From Crambe crambe (Eukaryota > Porifera > Demospongiae > Poecilosclerida > Crambeidae), in contig OZ004584.1 in NCBI GenBank assembly GCA_963924555.1, positions 3,967,001 through 4,031,000 on the forward strand: a DNA stretch of 64,000 bases, written 5' to 3'. Position numbers and translations under genes: made by a program. This document shows positions 1 through 11,574 of this stretch, piece by piece. Position 1 is the stretch's first letter. Every line of letters starts with the position of its first letter. The notes below the pieces were generated by a model. It saw only the letters and a program-made list of their open reading frames with translations. It had not been told where the DNA came from and searched no databases.

Positions 1-245
1 CCCATCTCATTTCGATTTTGTTCAATTGCAATCATTAATGCAGACCTTCCTGTAAGTTTATTGTGTCCACTCCTTAATAAAAGTTCTTTGTGTCCTTCGT
101 TAGTTGCGTTCATTACCCAGAATCACCTTGTGCATCCGTCAACCTCTTCCAACAATAGAGTAAGTGATTATTATCAATTACCAGACATCTGGTACCTACG
201 ATTTAGGTATCAAAGGACGATTCAGAATCCTTACTGTGGCTGTTA
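1..245 (-). pseudogene. Ankyrin-repeat pseudogene, unit U0 (cut by window edge)
   Basis: The reverse strand matches the + strand stretch 6,133-6,383 of unit U1, which encodes the first ankyrin repeats of the cargo gene (a GWSALMNATN-like helix followed by LLLRSG). Only the upstream part lies in the window; the rest of U0, including any LARS2 copy, would lie to the left. The reading frame breaks between the first and second repeats, as in U1, U2 and U4, so it is called a pseudogene. Ankyrin repeats are protein-binding helix pairs; no specific partner can be inferred. Confidence 0.6.
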
Positions 246-954
246 ATTCATAATAAATCATTAAAGGAGTTGTCCCAAAAAAATCAATAATCAGACAAAA
301 TATATCACAGACGGGTACCAGTAGGTAGATTGTTAAAGTTGGAAGACAGGAAGTTCCATCCTTCCCCTATCTTTGTCTACAGTTATAGAAGTCAAGCTTC
401 AAATATCACTGCAATAACTTAAGGCACTATAGGGTATTCAGACGGCAAAAAATGGACTTTTTTTGAATTTGACCCACTTATAATGACAGTAACAATAGTA
501 CCTTTTACATGGATCATTCTCGATGCACCTCATAATAGCTATACCTGTTGATCGAGTACCTCTATCAAAGAATCCTCGTCAAGAACAACATTATAGCTGA
601 AGATTTGAAATGGAACACATATCACTTCCCAACTATACAGGCTGCACAATATAGATTGTGAATTACTGAGGGATCTCAACTACATCCCAAGCGATGGGGT
701 AAAGTTTATTTCTAGATAAACTGCATGTTACATACTGAGCAATAGGAAATGTGAATGATGGCCTGTGCAGCAAGCGCACCATCCATACAATTAATATATC
801 AAGTGTTCCAGCTATATTGAAACCATTTCAAATCATCATTTCATTTCATTTCATTTCATCATTCAATCATTTCATCATTTTATGATCATTCTATGAACGT
901 GCATGTTTGCTCTCTGTTCTTATTTTGTTTTGTTCATTCGATGCAGCTACCTAG

Positions 955-1110
955 CACCACTGCTATAATCTGGCTTCAAATATTGAAACGACGGTTTCAT
1001 TCTTGACGATAAAGTGAGATGGTTTTTATGAACTTTATATGTAGCTTCAGTATCAAACTTGAAAAAAAAAAATCATCTGCTAGTAAAACATTGACAGCCT
1101 TCAGCAACAT
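955..1110 (-). pseudogene. Conserved short exon upstream of ankyrin gene, U0
   Basis: This is the reverse-strand counterpart of the short open frame at 5,421-5,573. It starts with the same MLLKAVNVLLADD residues, then runs into a stretch of T (sense strand) that shifts the frame, so this copy is broken. Confidence 0.5.
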
Positions 1111-1404
1111 ATCTGTGATAATTTATTGTACTGCTAATGATTACAGTTATTTATAGCTACTTGTAAGTACTGTAAACTTACCTTGTCCTTTCAGCTCATC
1201 CATAAGACCTTCTAAAGCCAGAGCTATCTATCCAAGCTTTATAGGTTATTATCATAGAGATAATTATTTTCGCGCGAAACTTCTCCTCCAACACGGAGCG
1301 TCCGCGGGAAATCTCCCGTTTCCAATCTCGGGGCGGAATATAGTATCTATGATATGAGTAACGCGTTCATGTGTTGATTGATCTTTGAGATAGAGCTAGG
1401 CAGG

Positions 1405-1530
1405 TCTAGCTTCCGGGTCACAGTTTATTTTGTCGCTGGGATATCCTGTCGCGGCGACAAAATATCCTAGGAAATTCTGTTGCGAACGACCTAATCTCCT
1501 ACGCCGCCAGGATATATTGTCGCTGCATTA
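1405..1530. repeat. GCGACA-block repeat (arm U0, first)
   Basis: It begins at GGGTCACAGTTTATTTTGTCGC and continues with alternating TGTCGC and GCGACA hexamers separated by ATAT and CCTAGG. This block ends in the shorter form (CCTACGCCGCCAGG) typical of the copy next to the ankyrin gene; compare 5,035-5,120, 22,325-22,440 and 45,890-45,980. Confidence 0.7.
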
Positions 1531-1964
1531 ATAAAGTAGCTATCGGACAGGTGCTATAGCTATATCTGATTATACAGCTCACCAACAAATTGCTCTCCTA
1601 GTAATAAGAATTTTCTAGATAGAGTTCGATATAGGCTGTGTCTATTGTCCCGGGAAAGGGAATGGCCACTTCTTCACAGATTCAGACTGGTCCCAGAACC
1701 AGGATACTTAAATTTTTTTCAAAGATTGAAAAAGAAAAAAAAATTCAATTCGCGAGACTACACATTCAATAGCACGCAGTACCAACCATATATATATGAC
1801 TCATGTAATATATCTATGTATAACTAACCGATGCGCTACGGTGCAAAATACCTAACTTCAAACTCTTTGGTTGCCATAGGGAACCCTTTGGGCCTGCAAC
1901 AACAGTGCGTGAATATTATTCCAAACGCTCACTGTGCTCGCATTATAATACATAGTTCCGGTGT

Positions 1965-2095
1965 CACAGTTTACCGGTATTTTGTCGCTGGGAGATTCTG
2001 TCAGGGGGGGTTAAAATATCCTAGGAAATTCTGTCGTGAGCGACCTAATCTCCTGGGATATTTCGTCGCCACCAGGATATATTGTCGCTGCATAT
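1965..2095. repeat. GCGACA-block repeat (arm U0, second)
   Basis: Second block of the arm. It is preceded by CCGGTGTCACAGTTTACCGGTATTTTGTCGC, a variant with an extra CCGGTA, as at 21,785-21,905, 41,870-42,010 and 45,310-45,440. Confidence 0.65.
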
Positions 2096-2554
2096 AAAGT
2101 AGCTAGTAGAGAGGTGGTATAGCTTTATCTGATTATATAAAGATAATTGCTCACCAACAAATTGCATGTCCTAGCAATAAAAAATCTTCTAGGTAGCTAG
2201 TTTCTGTCTTAGTGATGAATCTCTTCTATAATGATAATATCTCCTAGGATATTTTTTCACTAGTTATTAGCTATATTTTTATGCTGTTTATAGGTGTATT
2301 CGCTCATACTTAAAAGGAGAATGTTTTTTTCCAATGTCTTGCTTAGGTAGAAAGTTAATATTTTTTGTAAGTGTACAGCGATGGAATATTCATAACTGAT
2401 CTATATAAATCAGTATAGGAAAATATTTTAGATAGCTACTTACGTGTAATAGCTAGCTAGATGCTACAGAGCAACATGTCTCTTAGGTACTATAGAAAGT
2501 AAAAAATTATAATTTTTATACTGCTATAACATAGCTCAATAGCTAGCTATATAT

Positions 2555-2640
2555 CGGGAATCGAACCCGAGACTGGACTGCATGTTCAATAGTACACGGC
2601 GCTAACCGATGCGATGCGCTACAGTGGCAAATATCCGATA
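2555..2640 (-). repeat. SINE-like segment with pol III A and B boxes
   Basis: On the reverse strand a B box GGTTCGATTCC (2,557-2,567) follows an A-box-like TAGCGCATCGCATCGGTTAG, spaced as in a tRNA gene. No complete tRNA cloverleaf is seen, so this is a tRNA-derived SINE head and not a tRNA gene. The same segment recurs at 3,957-4,020 (+), 18,483-18,560 (-), 21,231-21,295 (+), 42,472-42,545 (-) and 44,985-45,040 (+). Confidence 0.55.
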
Positions 2641-3169
2641 TTTATACTTCTAACCTCAAACTCTTTTGTTGCCTTAGGGAGCCCTTTGGGCGAGTGTTGC
2701 ATAGCCTTGGAGACACAACAGTGCGCGCGAATAGTACGTTCCATACACCTAACGCTCGCTGCGCTCGCTCAACATAGTGAAATAGCTTCTTACACCATCA
2801 ATGGCAAATGGCATTCCATCTCAAGCCCTGCCCAAAATTAAAACTACTTGAGTACATATGGTCAACTAGTATTTTTCATTTTATACCGAAACTAAGGCAG
2901 CTAGACTTCTATTTTAGTAGTAAGAATGCCACAAAACCTTTTCAGTCACCTATTTCCACGTTTTTCTTCCATAGCAACAGTAAATAGACCAAACTGACAT
3001 GATAAACTACTACAGCTATAGGTCATTGAGCCTTTTAACTTATAATCATAATTATTACTGCGCTAAATACCTTGCCTGCCTTTCACCCTCTTTCTTATTT
3101 TGTGTAAGATTTCTCTGTTCGCCAGGTACCTACACGGATGGTCTATAAATTATAATCGCGCATGCCCTC

Positions 3170-3215
3170 TTTCCAATCCTGTGTAAGTAATCTAGTATAT
3201 TTTTGATATAATGTT
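3170..3215. mobile_element. P-like element terminus (right-facing end)
   Basis: Read on the reverse strand it has CACAGGATTGGAAA preceded by a degraded TACTAGA stretch. It is the mirror image of 3,335-3,380. The element interior lies to the left. Confidence 0.5.
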
Positions 3216-3334
3216 TTACTTTCTATAGTAGCTAAGAGAGATGTTGCTTTGAAGCATCTAGCTAGCTATTATGAGTAAGTAGCTATCTAGAATATTTTCC
3301 AATACTAATTTTGTATAAAGCTCAATCGTGCATT
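3216..3334. other. Centre of the first tail-to-tail palindrome
   Basis: This is unpaired spacer between the arms. It carries a short form of the TAGCTAAGAGACATGTTGCT repeat also found at 4,075, 15,085, 19,480 and 43,140. No gene is visible. Confidence 0.6.
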
Positions 3335-6300
3335 CAATAGATATACTAGACTACGTACACAGGATTGGAAACAGGGCATGCGCGCGAATAATTTATAGAC
3401 CATCTGTGTAGGTACCTGGCGAACAAAGAAATTTTACACAAAATAAGAAAGGGTGAAAGGCAAGGTATTTAGCGCAGCGATAATTATAATTATAAGTGAA
3501 AAGGCTCAATGACCTATAGCTTTAGTAGTTTATCATGTCAGTTTAGTCTATTTACTCTTGCTATGGAAGAAAAACGTGGAAATGGGTGACTGAAAAGGTT
3601 TTGTGGCATTCTTACTACTAAAATAGAAGTCTAGCTGCCTTACTTTCGGTATAAAATGAAAAATACTAGTTGACCATACGTACTCAAGTATTTTTAATTT
3701 TATGAAGGGCTGGAGATGGCATGCCATTTGCCATTGATGGTGTAAGAAGACATTTCACTATGTTGAGCGAGCGCAGTAAGTGTTAGGTGTATGGGACGGG
3801 ACGTACTATTCACGCACTGTTGTGACTCCAAGGCAACACTCGCCCAAAGGGCTCCTTAAGGCAACCAAAGAGTTTGAGATTAGAAGTATAAATATTGCTT
3901 GCAAATATCCAAAGTATAAATATCGCTTTCAAACGGATATTTGCAGCGTTGCCACTGTAGCGCATCGCATCTGTTAGTGCCGTGTACTATTGAACGTGCA
4001 GTCTCGGGTTCGATTCCCGATATGTAGTTAGCTATTGAGCAGTATAAAACTATAATTTCTTTACTTACTATAGTAGCTAAGAAACATGTTGCTCTGTAGC
4101 ATCTAGCTAGCTATTACACGTAAGTAGCTATCTAGAATATTTTCCAATACTGATGTGTATAAAGCTCAATCATGCAATATAGATCAGTTATAAATATTCC
4201 ATCGCTGTACAACTTGCAAAAAAATATTAACTTTCTACCTAAGCTAGACATTGGGAAAAAACATGCTCCTTTTCAGTATGAGCGAATAAACCTATAAAAA
4301 GCACTAATAACTAGTGAAAAAATATCTAGGAGATATTATTATAGAAGAGATTCATCACTAAGACAGAAATCACGTAGAAGATTTTTTATTGCTAGGGCAT
4401 TCAATTTGTTGGCGAGCAATTATCTTTATAATCAGATAAAGCCATACCACCTCTCTAATAGCTACTTCATATGCAGCGAGAATATATCCTTGTGGCGACG
4501 AGATATCCCTGGAGATTAGGTCGCTCGCGACCAAATTTATTTTATCGCCGCGACAGAATCTCCCAGTGACAAAATACCGGTAAACTGTGACACCGGGACT
4601 ATGTATTATAATGCGAGCGCTGCTAGCGTTAGGAGTACTATTCACGCACTGTTGTGGCAGGCCCAAAGGGTTCCCTAAGGCAACCAAAGAGTTTGAAGTT
4701 AGAAGGTGTTTTGCACCGTAGCGCATCGGTTAGTTATACATAGATATATTACACGTGTCATACACATATGGTTGATGAATTGGAGTTTTTTTTTTCTTTT
4801 TCAATCTATGAATAAATTTTTAAGTGTCCTGGTTCCAGGACCAGTCTGAATCTGTGAAAAAGTGCCGCTCCCGTTGCCGGACAGAAGATACAGCCTAGAC
4901 ACAGCCTATATCGAACTCTGTAGTAGAAACGATCTAGGAGATTCTTATTGCTCTCCTCAATTTGTTGGTGAGCTGTATAATCAGATATAGCTATAACACC
5001 TGTCCGATAGCTACTTTATTAATGCAGCGACAATATATCCTGGCGGCGTAGGAGATTAGGTCGCTCGCGACAGGATATTTTGTTGCCGCGACAGGATTTC
5101 CCAGCGATAAAATTAACTGTGACCCGGAAGTTAGACCTGCCTAGCTCTATCTCAAAGATCAATCAACACATGAACGCGTTACTCATATCATAGATACTAT
5201 ATTCCGCCCCGTGATTGGAAACGGGAGATTTCCCCCGGACACTCCGTGTTGGAGGAGAAGTTGCGCGCGAAAATAATTGTCTCTATGACAAATTAGGATA
5301 GCTAGCTCTGGCTTTAGCAAGCATACTATAGATGAGCTGAAAGGACAAGGTAAGCTTACAGTACTTACAAGTAGCTATAAATAACAGTAATCATTAGCAG
5401 TACAATAAATTATCACAGATATGTTGCTGAAGGCTGTCAATGTTTTACTAGCAGATGATTCTTTCAAATTAGATACTGAAGCTACATATAAAGTTCATAA
5501 AAATCATCTCGCTTTATCATCAAGAATGAAACTGTCGTTTCAATATTTGAAGCCAGATTATAGCAATAGGTAGCTGCATCAAATGAACAAAACAAAATAA
5601 AAACAGAGAGCAAACATGCACGGTCATGGAATTATCATAAAATGAGGAAATGATTGAATGATGAAATGAAATAAAATGAAATGATGGTTTCAATATAGCT
5701 GAATATACTAAATCCCACAGTATTTATAGGATTTATGCGGCCTGTATAGTTGGGAAATGATATATGCTCCATTTCAAATCTTCAGCTATAATGTTGTTCT
5801 TGACGATGATTCTTTGATTGAGGTACTCGATCAACAGGTATAGCTATTTTGAGGTGCATCGAGAATGATCCACGTAAAAGGTACTATTGTTACTGTCATT
5901 ATAAGTGGGTCGAATTCAACATCAGCCAATTTTTTGCCGTCTGAATACCCTTAAGTTATTGCAGTGGTATTTGAAGCTTGACTTCTATAATTGTAGACAA
6001 AGATAGGGGAAGGATGGAACTTCCTGTCTTCCAACCTTGACAATCTACCTACTGGTACCCGTCTGTGATATATTTTTGTCTGATTATTGATTTTTTTTTG
6101 GACAACTCCTTTAATGATCTATATGAATTAACAGCCACAGTAAAGATTCTGAATCGTCTTTTGATACCTAAATCATAGGTACCAGATGTCTTGTAATTGA
6201 TCCATCTAATAATTGATCACTTACTCTACTGTTGGAAGAGGTTGACACACAAGGTGATTCTGGGTAATGAACGCAACTAACGAAGGACACAAAGAATTTT

Positions 6301-6400
6301 TATTAAGGAGTGGACACAATAGACGTACAGGAAAAATTTGGAAGGTCTGCATCAATAATTACAATTGAACAAAATCGAAATGAGATGGGAAGAAGTTGCT
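3335..6400. repeat. Right arm of the ~3 kb inverted repeat (U1 side)
   Basis: Mirror of 1-3,215 and leads into the U1 ankyrin gene. From left it holds a P-like end (about 3,340-3,380), a SINE-like segment with a B box at 4,007-4,017, a GCGACA block at 4,480-4,600, a second A-box-like segment near 4,720 whose B box is lost, a GCGACA block at 5,035-5,120, a P-like end of the CCGCCCC type (about 5,189-5,222), and exons of the ankyrin gene. Long reading frames here (for example 4,370-4,726 -) are repeat translations, not genes. Confidence 0.85.
5421..5573 (+). pseudogene. Conserved short exon upstream of ankyrin gene, U1
   Basis: An open frame of 50 residues begins MLLKAVNVLLADD and contains FQYLKPDY. 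It follows a splice-acceptor-like ATTATCACAG. An upstream piece ending in GACAAG/GTAAGC (donor-like) could join to give a D codon before the M. The same frame is intact for 52 residues at 22,744-22,902 and 46,229-46,387, and is present on the - strand at 40,911-41,096. Conservation of frame in several copies suggests a real exon of the ancestral ankyrin gene. I do not recognise the domain. Confidence 0.45.
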
Positions 6401-6980
6401 TGAGAAGGGTGCTGCAGTCAACTTAGTGCAGAATGATGGATCATCAGCATCGATGAGTGCAAGTACAAATGGGATTGTCAAAATATTTGCTAGAAAATGG
6501 TGCTCAGACAGATGTGTGTTCAAAAGAAGACCTATCAACTGTTTGGTATGCAGCTATACAGAATAAGAGCAAAGCACTCAGAGTACTATTGGAAAATGAT
6601 GCTCAGGTCGATCTACTATTCAACAGAAATGGATTCTCTCCTTTTGATGTCAGCAAAGCTGGATACGCTGAAGTGGTTGATATACTACTGGGGGGTGGCG
6701 CTATTAAACATCGACTTGCAGGATAAAGATGGGTGGAGTGCTTTATTTCTTGCCAGTAGACAGGGACACAAGTGGTCAACTTGCTTCTTGATAGCATGCT
6801 CAAACTGACCTGCAGGAAAATGAAGGGAAGTTGGCTATATTCCTTGCATGTGAAGAAGAGCACATCACATGGACAGTGTATAGCATCGATTTGTTCTTCA
6901 CTTCTGCCACAAGTCAGTTTACACTACATAATATGGTCAATGTTAATCACATCTATTAGTGCCTTTTTATGATGAATTGA
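6226..6980 (+). pseudogene. Ankyrin-repeat pseudogene, U1
   Basis: Five to six ankyrin repeats can be followed by changing frame. Recognisable pieces are LLENGAQTDVCSKEDLST, AIQNKSKALRVLLENDAQVD, a GYAEVVDILLGGGA helix pair, and DGWSALFLASRQGHK. An intact gene would read these in one frame; here there are breaks after the first repeat, at the ATTTGCTAGAAAATGG stretch, and near 6,640 and 6,765. U1 also lacks about 10 bases near 6,265 that U2 keeps. The gene converges on the LARS2 pseudogene, whose 3' end is at 7,589. The 3' part changes frame before a stop near 6,970. Confidence 0.75.
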
Positions 6981-7588
6981 CGTTAGCACGAACAAGAATG
7001 GCATGAGAGTTATCAAAGTCCGTCCTCTGTTGCCTTGACTGTCAATTTTCCAACGATTAATAGCATCATTGTAATGCTAAGCCCCAAACCCCTCCTCTCT
7101 CCCTTAGTGTCATGGCAATGATGAATTTTGAACACAATAGAAGTCGTAGAATGGGTGGTTAACACTATTTTATGAAGCCCCATTATACATTGAATGTGTC
7201 ACTGAAAATTACAGCCTGAAACATGAAGGAACTTGATAAGGAATATACGAAGGCACGGGATGTTTCCTTGTTTTCTATTTAAAATGTCATGAAATATACT
7301 GTGCCCTTGCGTATCCTACAAAAAATACACTGTTTCCTTCATGTTTCTCTTGGAAATTTCACAGCGTGTGTAACTCTGTGTTTACAATTCAATCTCTCCC
7401 CTGTAATAACCTTTAGAAGTATCGATCACACAGCTATAATAACAGTCTAGTACAAAATCAGCACATTCCATGATTCCTTTAGCTATAATAGTTATAGTTG
7501 CTGTGCACACATATCATTCTACCAAGACTTAATAAAGGTGAGACGAGACAATATTGATTTTCCAAAGCTGCGTTATATAAAAATTATA
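6981..7588. other. Conserved spacer between ankyrin and LARS2 3' ends (U1)
   Basis: The stretch recurs in U2 (24,320-24,930), U3 (inverted, about 38,990-39,590) and U4 (47,780-48,410). It contains an imperfect hairpin around 7,220-7,345, in which GAAGGAACTTGATAAGG pairs with a later TTTCCTTCATGTTTCTC. That may be an old foldback element. No gene is seen; the 60-residue frame at 7,538-7,720 is antisense to the LARS2 end. Confidence 0.6.
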
Positions 7589-8806
7589 TTACTTGGCAAA
7601 ATTAATAACTCGACCATGAGGTGCCACATATATTTCAGTGGACTGTTACAAAGCATATTCTGTTCAAGATCAACTTTAACGGCTTCACTTTGCAGGGATT
7701 CACAATTCACACATTTCTGACGGGACAGAAAATGATCCCTTTCTGACCCCATTAACCTGCAAAATGATACATGATATTATCACACTCATCTATTTGCGTT
7801 CACCTGATACTGTGATCGCCATAACTATGACACAATTCTATCAGCCTATACATTAATAAATACCTGCAGTACCACAGTAGTTGACTCCTGCATTATCAGA
7901 GATCCTGTCCAACTTGGCCATTTCTCCTGGAAAACATTTCCCTTAATCAAAATAAAAGTTATCAAAATGACATGTTAAGCGTTATGAATGTTCAGAACAT
8001 GCTCAAGAGGAAAATAAAAAAGCTTATGCAAAAAGAATCTTAAAGTTTAAAAGAAACTTGGTTTTAAATATTTACACTACTACTTACCAGAGATTTTGAT
8101 CTCTCACTAACTCCTGCCAATGATTCCCTAAGTTCTGATGCAATACGAGGAGCCATGGGTGCCAATAACGTACATAAAACTTCCAGACTACAGTGATACT
8201 CCAGAAAGCTTCTTAAACTCTTTAAGATGATTACAAAATATCATCAGTTGTGTTACAGCAACATTGTATGTATGAGACGAGACTCAAGCAGGTGAGTTAC
8301 CTGAAGGGAAAGAACACACAACAATAGATATATGGAAGAATTTCCAGTACAGGAAATATGACTTCCCTCTTAATGTTACCCTGAGTACCCTACTGCTTCA
8401 CTACCATCAAGGAGAACTTTCATCCTTCCCCATGCTTACAGTGCATTTGTTTGGACTGTACAGATTAGCAATTGTACTACATTTCCCACATTGACAATCC
8501 CTTACCAAAGATATACACATGCTAGTTCTTTTCACTAATAGTAAGACAGAGATTGGGGTCTGCCAACATAATGTAGTTCAGGCTATCTTAAGATGTATGA
8601 GCTAACTAGTCAGGGTCTCAAGGCTGGAAAAAAAGATGGTCAGGAAATTTCATTCCATCAATATCCCAACTCCCCCAAAATAGGTGGATGATGAACAATG
8701 AACGAAAGTTTTTCTGAAGAAGGTTACTCACAAACAAGGGTCTCTACGTATATCCTATATGAGCTTGATGTAGGCATCATCCCTCCATATCATTTTTATG
8801 TTATTT

Positions 8807-9478
8807 ATAGCCCGTTGCCATGGTAATGGACCAATTTTGTGATCGAACTGAAAGGTGAGTATGCGACAGTATAGTTATACTAACTTCTCTCAGTACTGGA
8901 ATTTTAAAGTTATTCATTGAACACGTTGCACGTTATAATGATATTCATTGATCACATTCCACATTAAATTTTCAAATCCAACAAGCTTTTCAGAGAGTAG
9001 ACAGCATAAAAGGCAGAACTTGCGAGCTGTGTAACAGCGTGGCTGATATTCTGCACCTAGCTGCTCTGCTATTCAGCGTCCAAACATATGGCGCTGTGCC
9101 CCTGCCCTGCCTTGAGTGGGCGAGTCAAAGCATAGTGCGTGGGTTGGTTGTGATAGTTCAGATACGTAGGAGTCTATAAGAACTCTTGTAGAATCGACAT
9201 TGAAGTGGGATGGCCATTCTTGTAAGCAGCAAGAAAAATAAAAGTAGCTATAGAGACAGAAGCACTGAGCATGCGTAGTACATGCGCGCGGGCTATAAAA
9301 TAGTTATTAACCGCGCGCGGGCTATAAAATAGTTATTAACCGCGCGTGGGCTATAAAATAGTTATTAACTGTGCGCATGCAGTTTGTAGTGAATTATACG
9401 CAATCGCCCCTCGGGCTTCGTCCTCGGGCCTCATGCTTATAATTTGACTACAAACCTAGCTCGTTAATAACTCTTACT
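8807..9478. mobile_element. Insertion in a LARS2 intron, U1 only
   Basis: Comparison with U2 near 26,320-26,360 shows about 660 extra bases here. The insert has three tandem 29-base units (9,287-9,371), each with GGGCTATAAAATAGTTATTAA, then a hairpin in which AGTTATTAAC...GTTTGTAGT (about 9,360-9,400) pairs with its inverse at 9,435-9,475 around a CCTCGGGC-rich loop. No coding sequence is seen. Its exact ends and target duplication could not be fixed. Confidence 0.55.
9287..9371. repeat. Three tandem 29-base repeats with TATA-like cores
   Basis: Unit starts are at 9,291, 9,320 and 9,349. Each unit reads GGCTATAAAATAGTTATTAA followed by a CG-rich linker that varies slightly. Confidence 0.85.
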
Positions 9479-11346
9479 TATAAATAATGAGTCCACTACT
9501 GGGGAAGTAAAGAAGTTATACAGTTTAATACCTGCTTGATAGTACTGTGTTGAAGAGAGACTAATCGTTTCTTATCCTCATCACTGCACTCATGAGCTGA
9601 AGATGACTAATGTGATCATGGCACAGAATCCAAATCCTATTGAGCCATTTGTGTACCCCCTTGATGGCACGGATATCCCACTGGATGTGCATGTTGGGAG
9701 GAGCCTAAAACACACAAAATTAATATGTGAGAAGCAGTTTAACACTCAGTTCAGGTGGTACATACCTTAAAGAGCATAAACAATCAGATAGTATCAGCAC
9801 CATATTTCTTTATCACATCGTGGGGGTCCACTACATTGTGCTTAGACTTGGACATCTTTTCCCAGATCTCCTTTATGACTTCACACATTCCACTGAAATT
9901 TCCTTTGTGAGGTAACGACCACTGATTTTCTCCCAGTAGGTCTTCCCTTCCACCATTCCCTGACACGTAAAACTTGGACTGTTCATGCTTACTCTAACAT
10001 GGTACATACCTGAGTTAATGATTTCTGGAATGGTTCTCTTGTCTTGAGTTTACCAATATCATAGAGAAACGTGTGATGAAGTGGCCATACAAGAGGTGGA
10101 GAATTGCTGCAAAAGTTGAAGCTATTGTTAAATTTATGAAATACTGCCATTCACTGATGCAGAGAAATACAATGAGGAACTACGATACACAAGGATCACA
10201 TTATTCCAGTGACATTAATTTATATCCAATTATGTAGGTAGATAAATTTCTGTTTTGGGTTATCTCTCTGAAACTTATAATTTTTTCATTTTGGATGCAT
10301 GTTACTATCCAAAAATATTACAATTGTGTTAATCTAGTGTTAAAACTAATTAAACAAGCTACACATTGGAAATTAAACTAACAAATATTGTTCTCATGAA
10401 TCATTTGTAACATGAAATATTGCCAAACTGCAATGACATATTGAAAGTGAATTGATAGAGATATTAGGATGTCATCATTATACCCCTTGTCTAGCTTGCA
10501 AAGGCTGCATTCGAAGCCTGTCTATTCCACAATATATTTTTAAAATTACTTACTGGATACATACCATGTTCATTGCCTCCAATAATTATAAACATCCACT
10601 GGCATCCACTTAAAGACGTCTTCAGTAAAAGGTCTGAAGATATGACATGCAAACATATATAGTCAAACTGTTAGTTCATTTGTGATAAGTGAATCATTCA
10701 GTGACAAGACCATAAGAATGTAATGACCATTGTAAACAAATACGACTGCCATGCTCAGTAACCTTATCTTCTACATACATACAGTGCTTTATTTATTAGC
10801 AGAAGGTGTGCAACGTGTGGGAGCAATTTTTCAGACAAGCACAGAAAGTGCTCAAGAGAGTAGTCACATTTAGGAGCCTGGACTACTACTCATTACCAAT
10901 AATTATGTACCTTGATTGTTCTGTTGGATTGATGGAATCCACAAAGGTATTGATAGTGTCAGTCTCTCTCCTTGCACAGCAATCAGCCCTACATACATAC
11001 ATAACAGTGTGTAATGCATAAGCATCAATTCATTATGAGAGCTGTACAGCCACACTTTCCACAGCTAGCAACCTGCCATTCTCTGGCTTGAGCTAGGGGA
11101 GAAGGACCACGACCACTCAACTTAATATCATTTGGTAATTCAACAGGAAGCTGATCCTCAGGCACTGAAGTTATCTAAAGCCAACAAGAAAAAAAAGGTA
11201 CACTCCTATAGGCTTGACCCTACTGATATAAGCAATTTGAGTGAGGAATTAAGTTACCAACAAGACAACCACCATTAAAGATAAAATGAAGAAAAAATGA
11301 AAAGGAGAGAGCGTACTCCATTTGGTAAGGCTATAGTTTGACCCTA

Positions 11347-11574
<228 letters not shown>

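Larger units (their letters stand above)
1..3215. repeat. Left arm of a ~3 kb inverted repeat (U0 side)
   Basis: Read in reverse, this arm matches 3,335-6,400 almost throughout. The order of modules is ankyrin start, conserved short exon (955-1,110), P-like end (about 1,310-1,350), two GCGACA blocks (1,405-1,530 and 1,965-2,095), SINE-like segment (about 2,555-2,640), and P-like end (about 3,170-3,215). Scattered substitutions and small indels separate the arms, which argues against an assembly artefact. Confidence 0.85.

Noticed and set aside
836-880. CRISPR-like or satellite array of TTTCATTTCA units
   Set aside because: A short degenerate pentamer tract with no spacers, shared by the arms; an ordinary microsatellite in a eukaryotic genome.
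3957-4020. tRNA gene on + strand
   Set aside because: A and B boxes fit, but no acceptor or anticodon stems can be drawn, and several copies sit inside arm repeats. A SINE head is the better reading.
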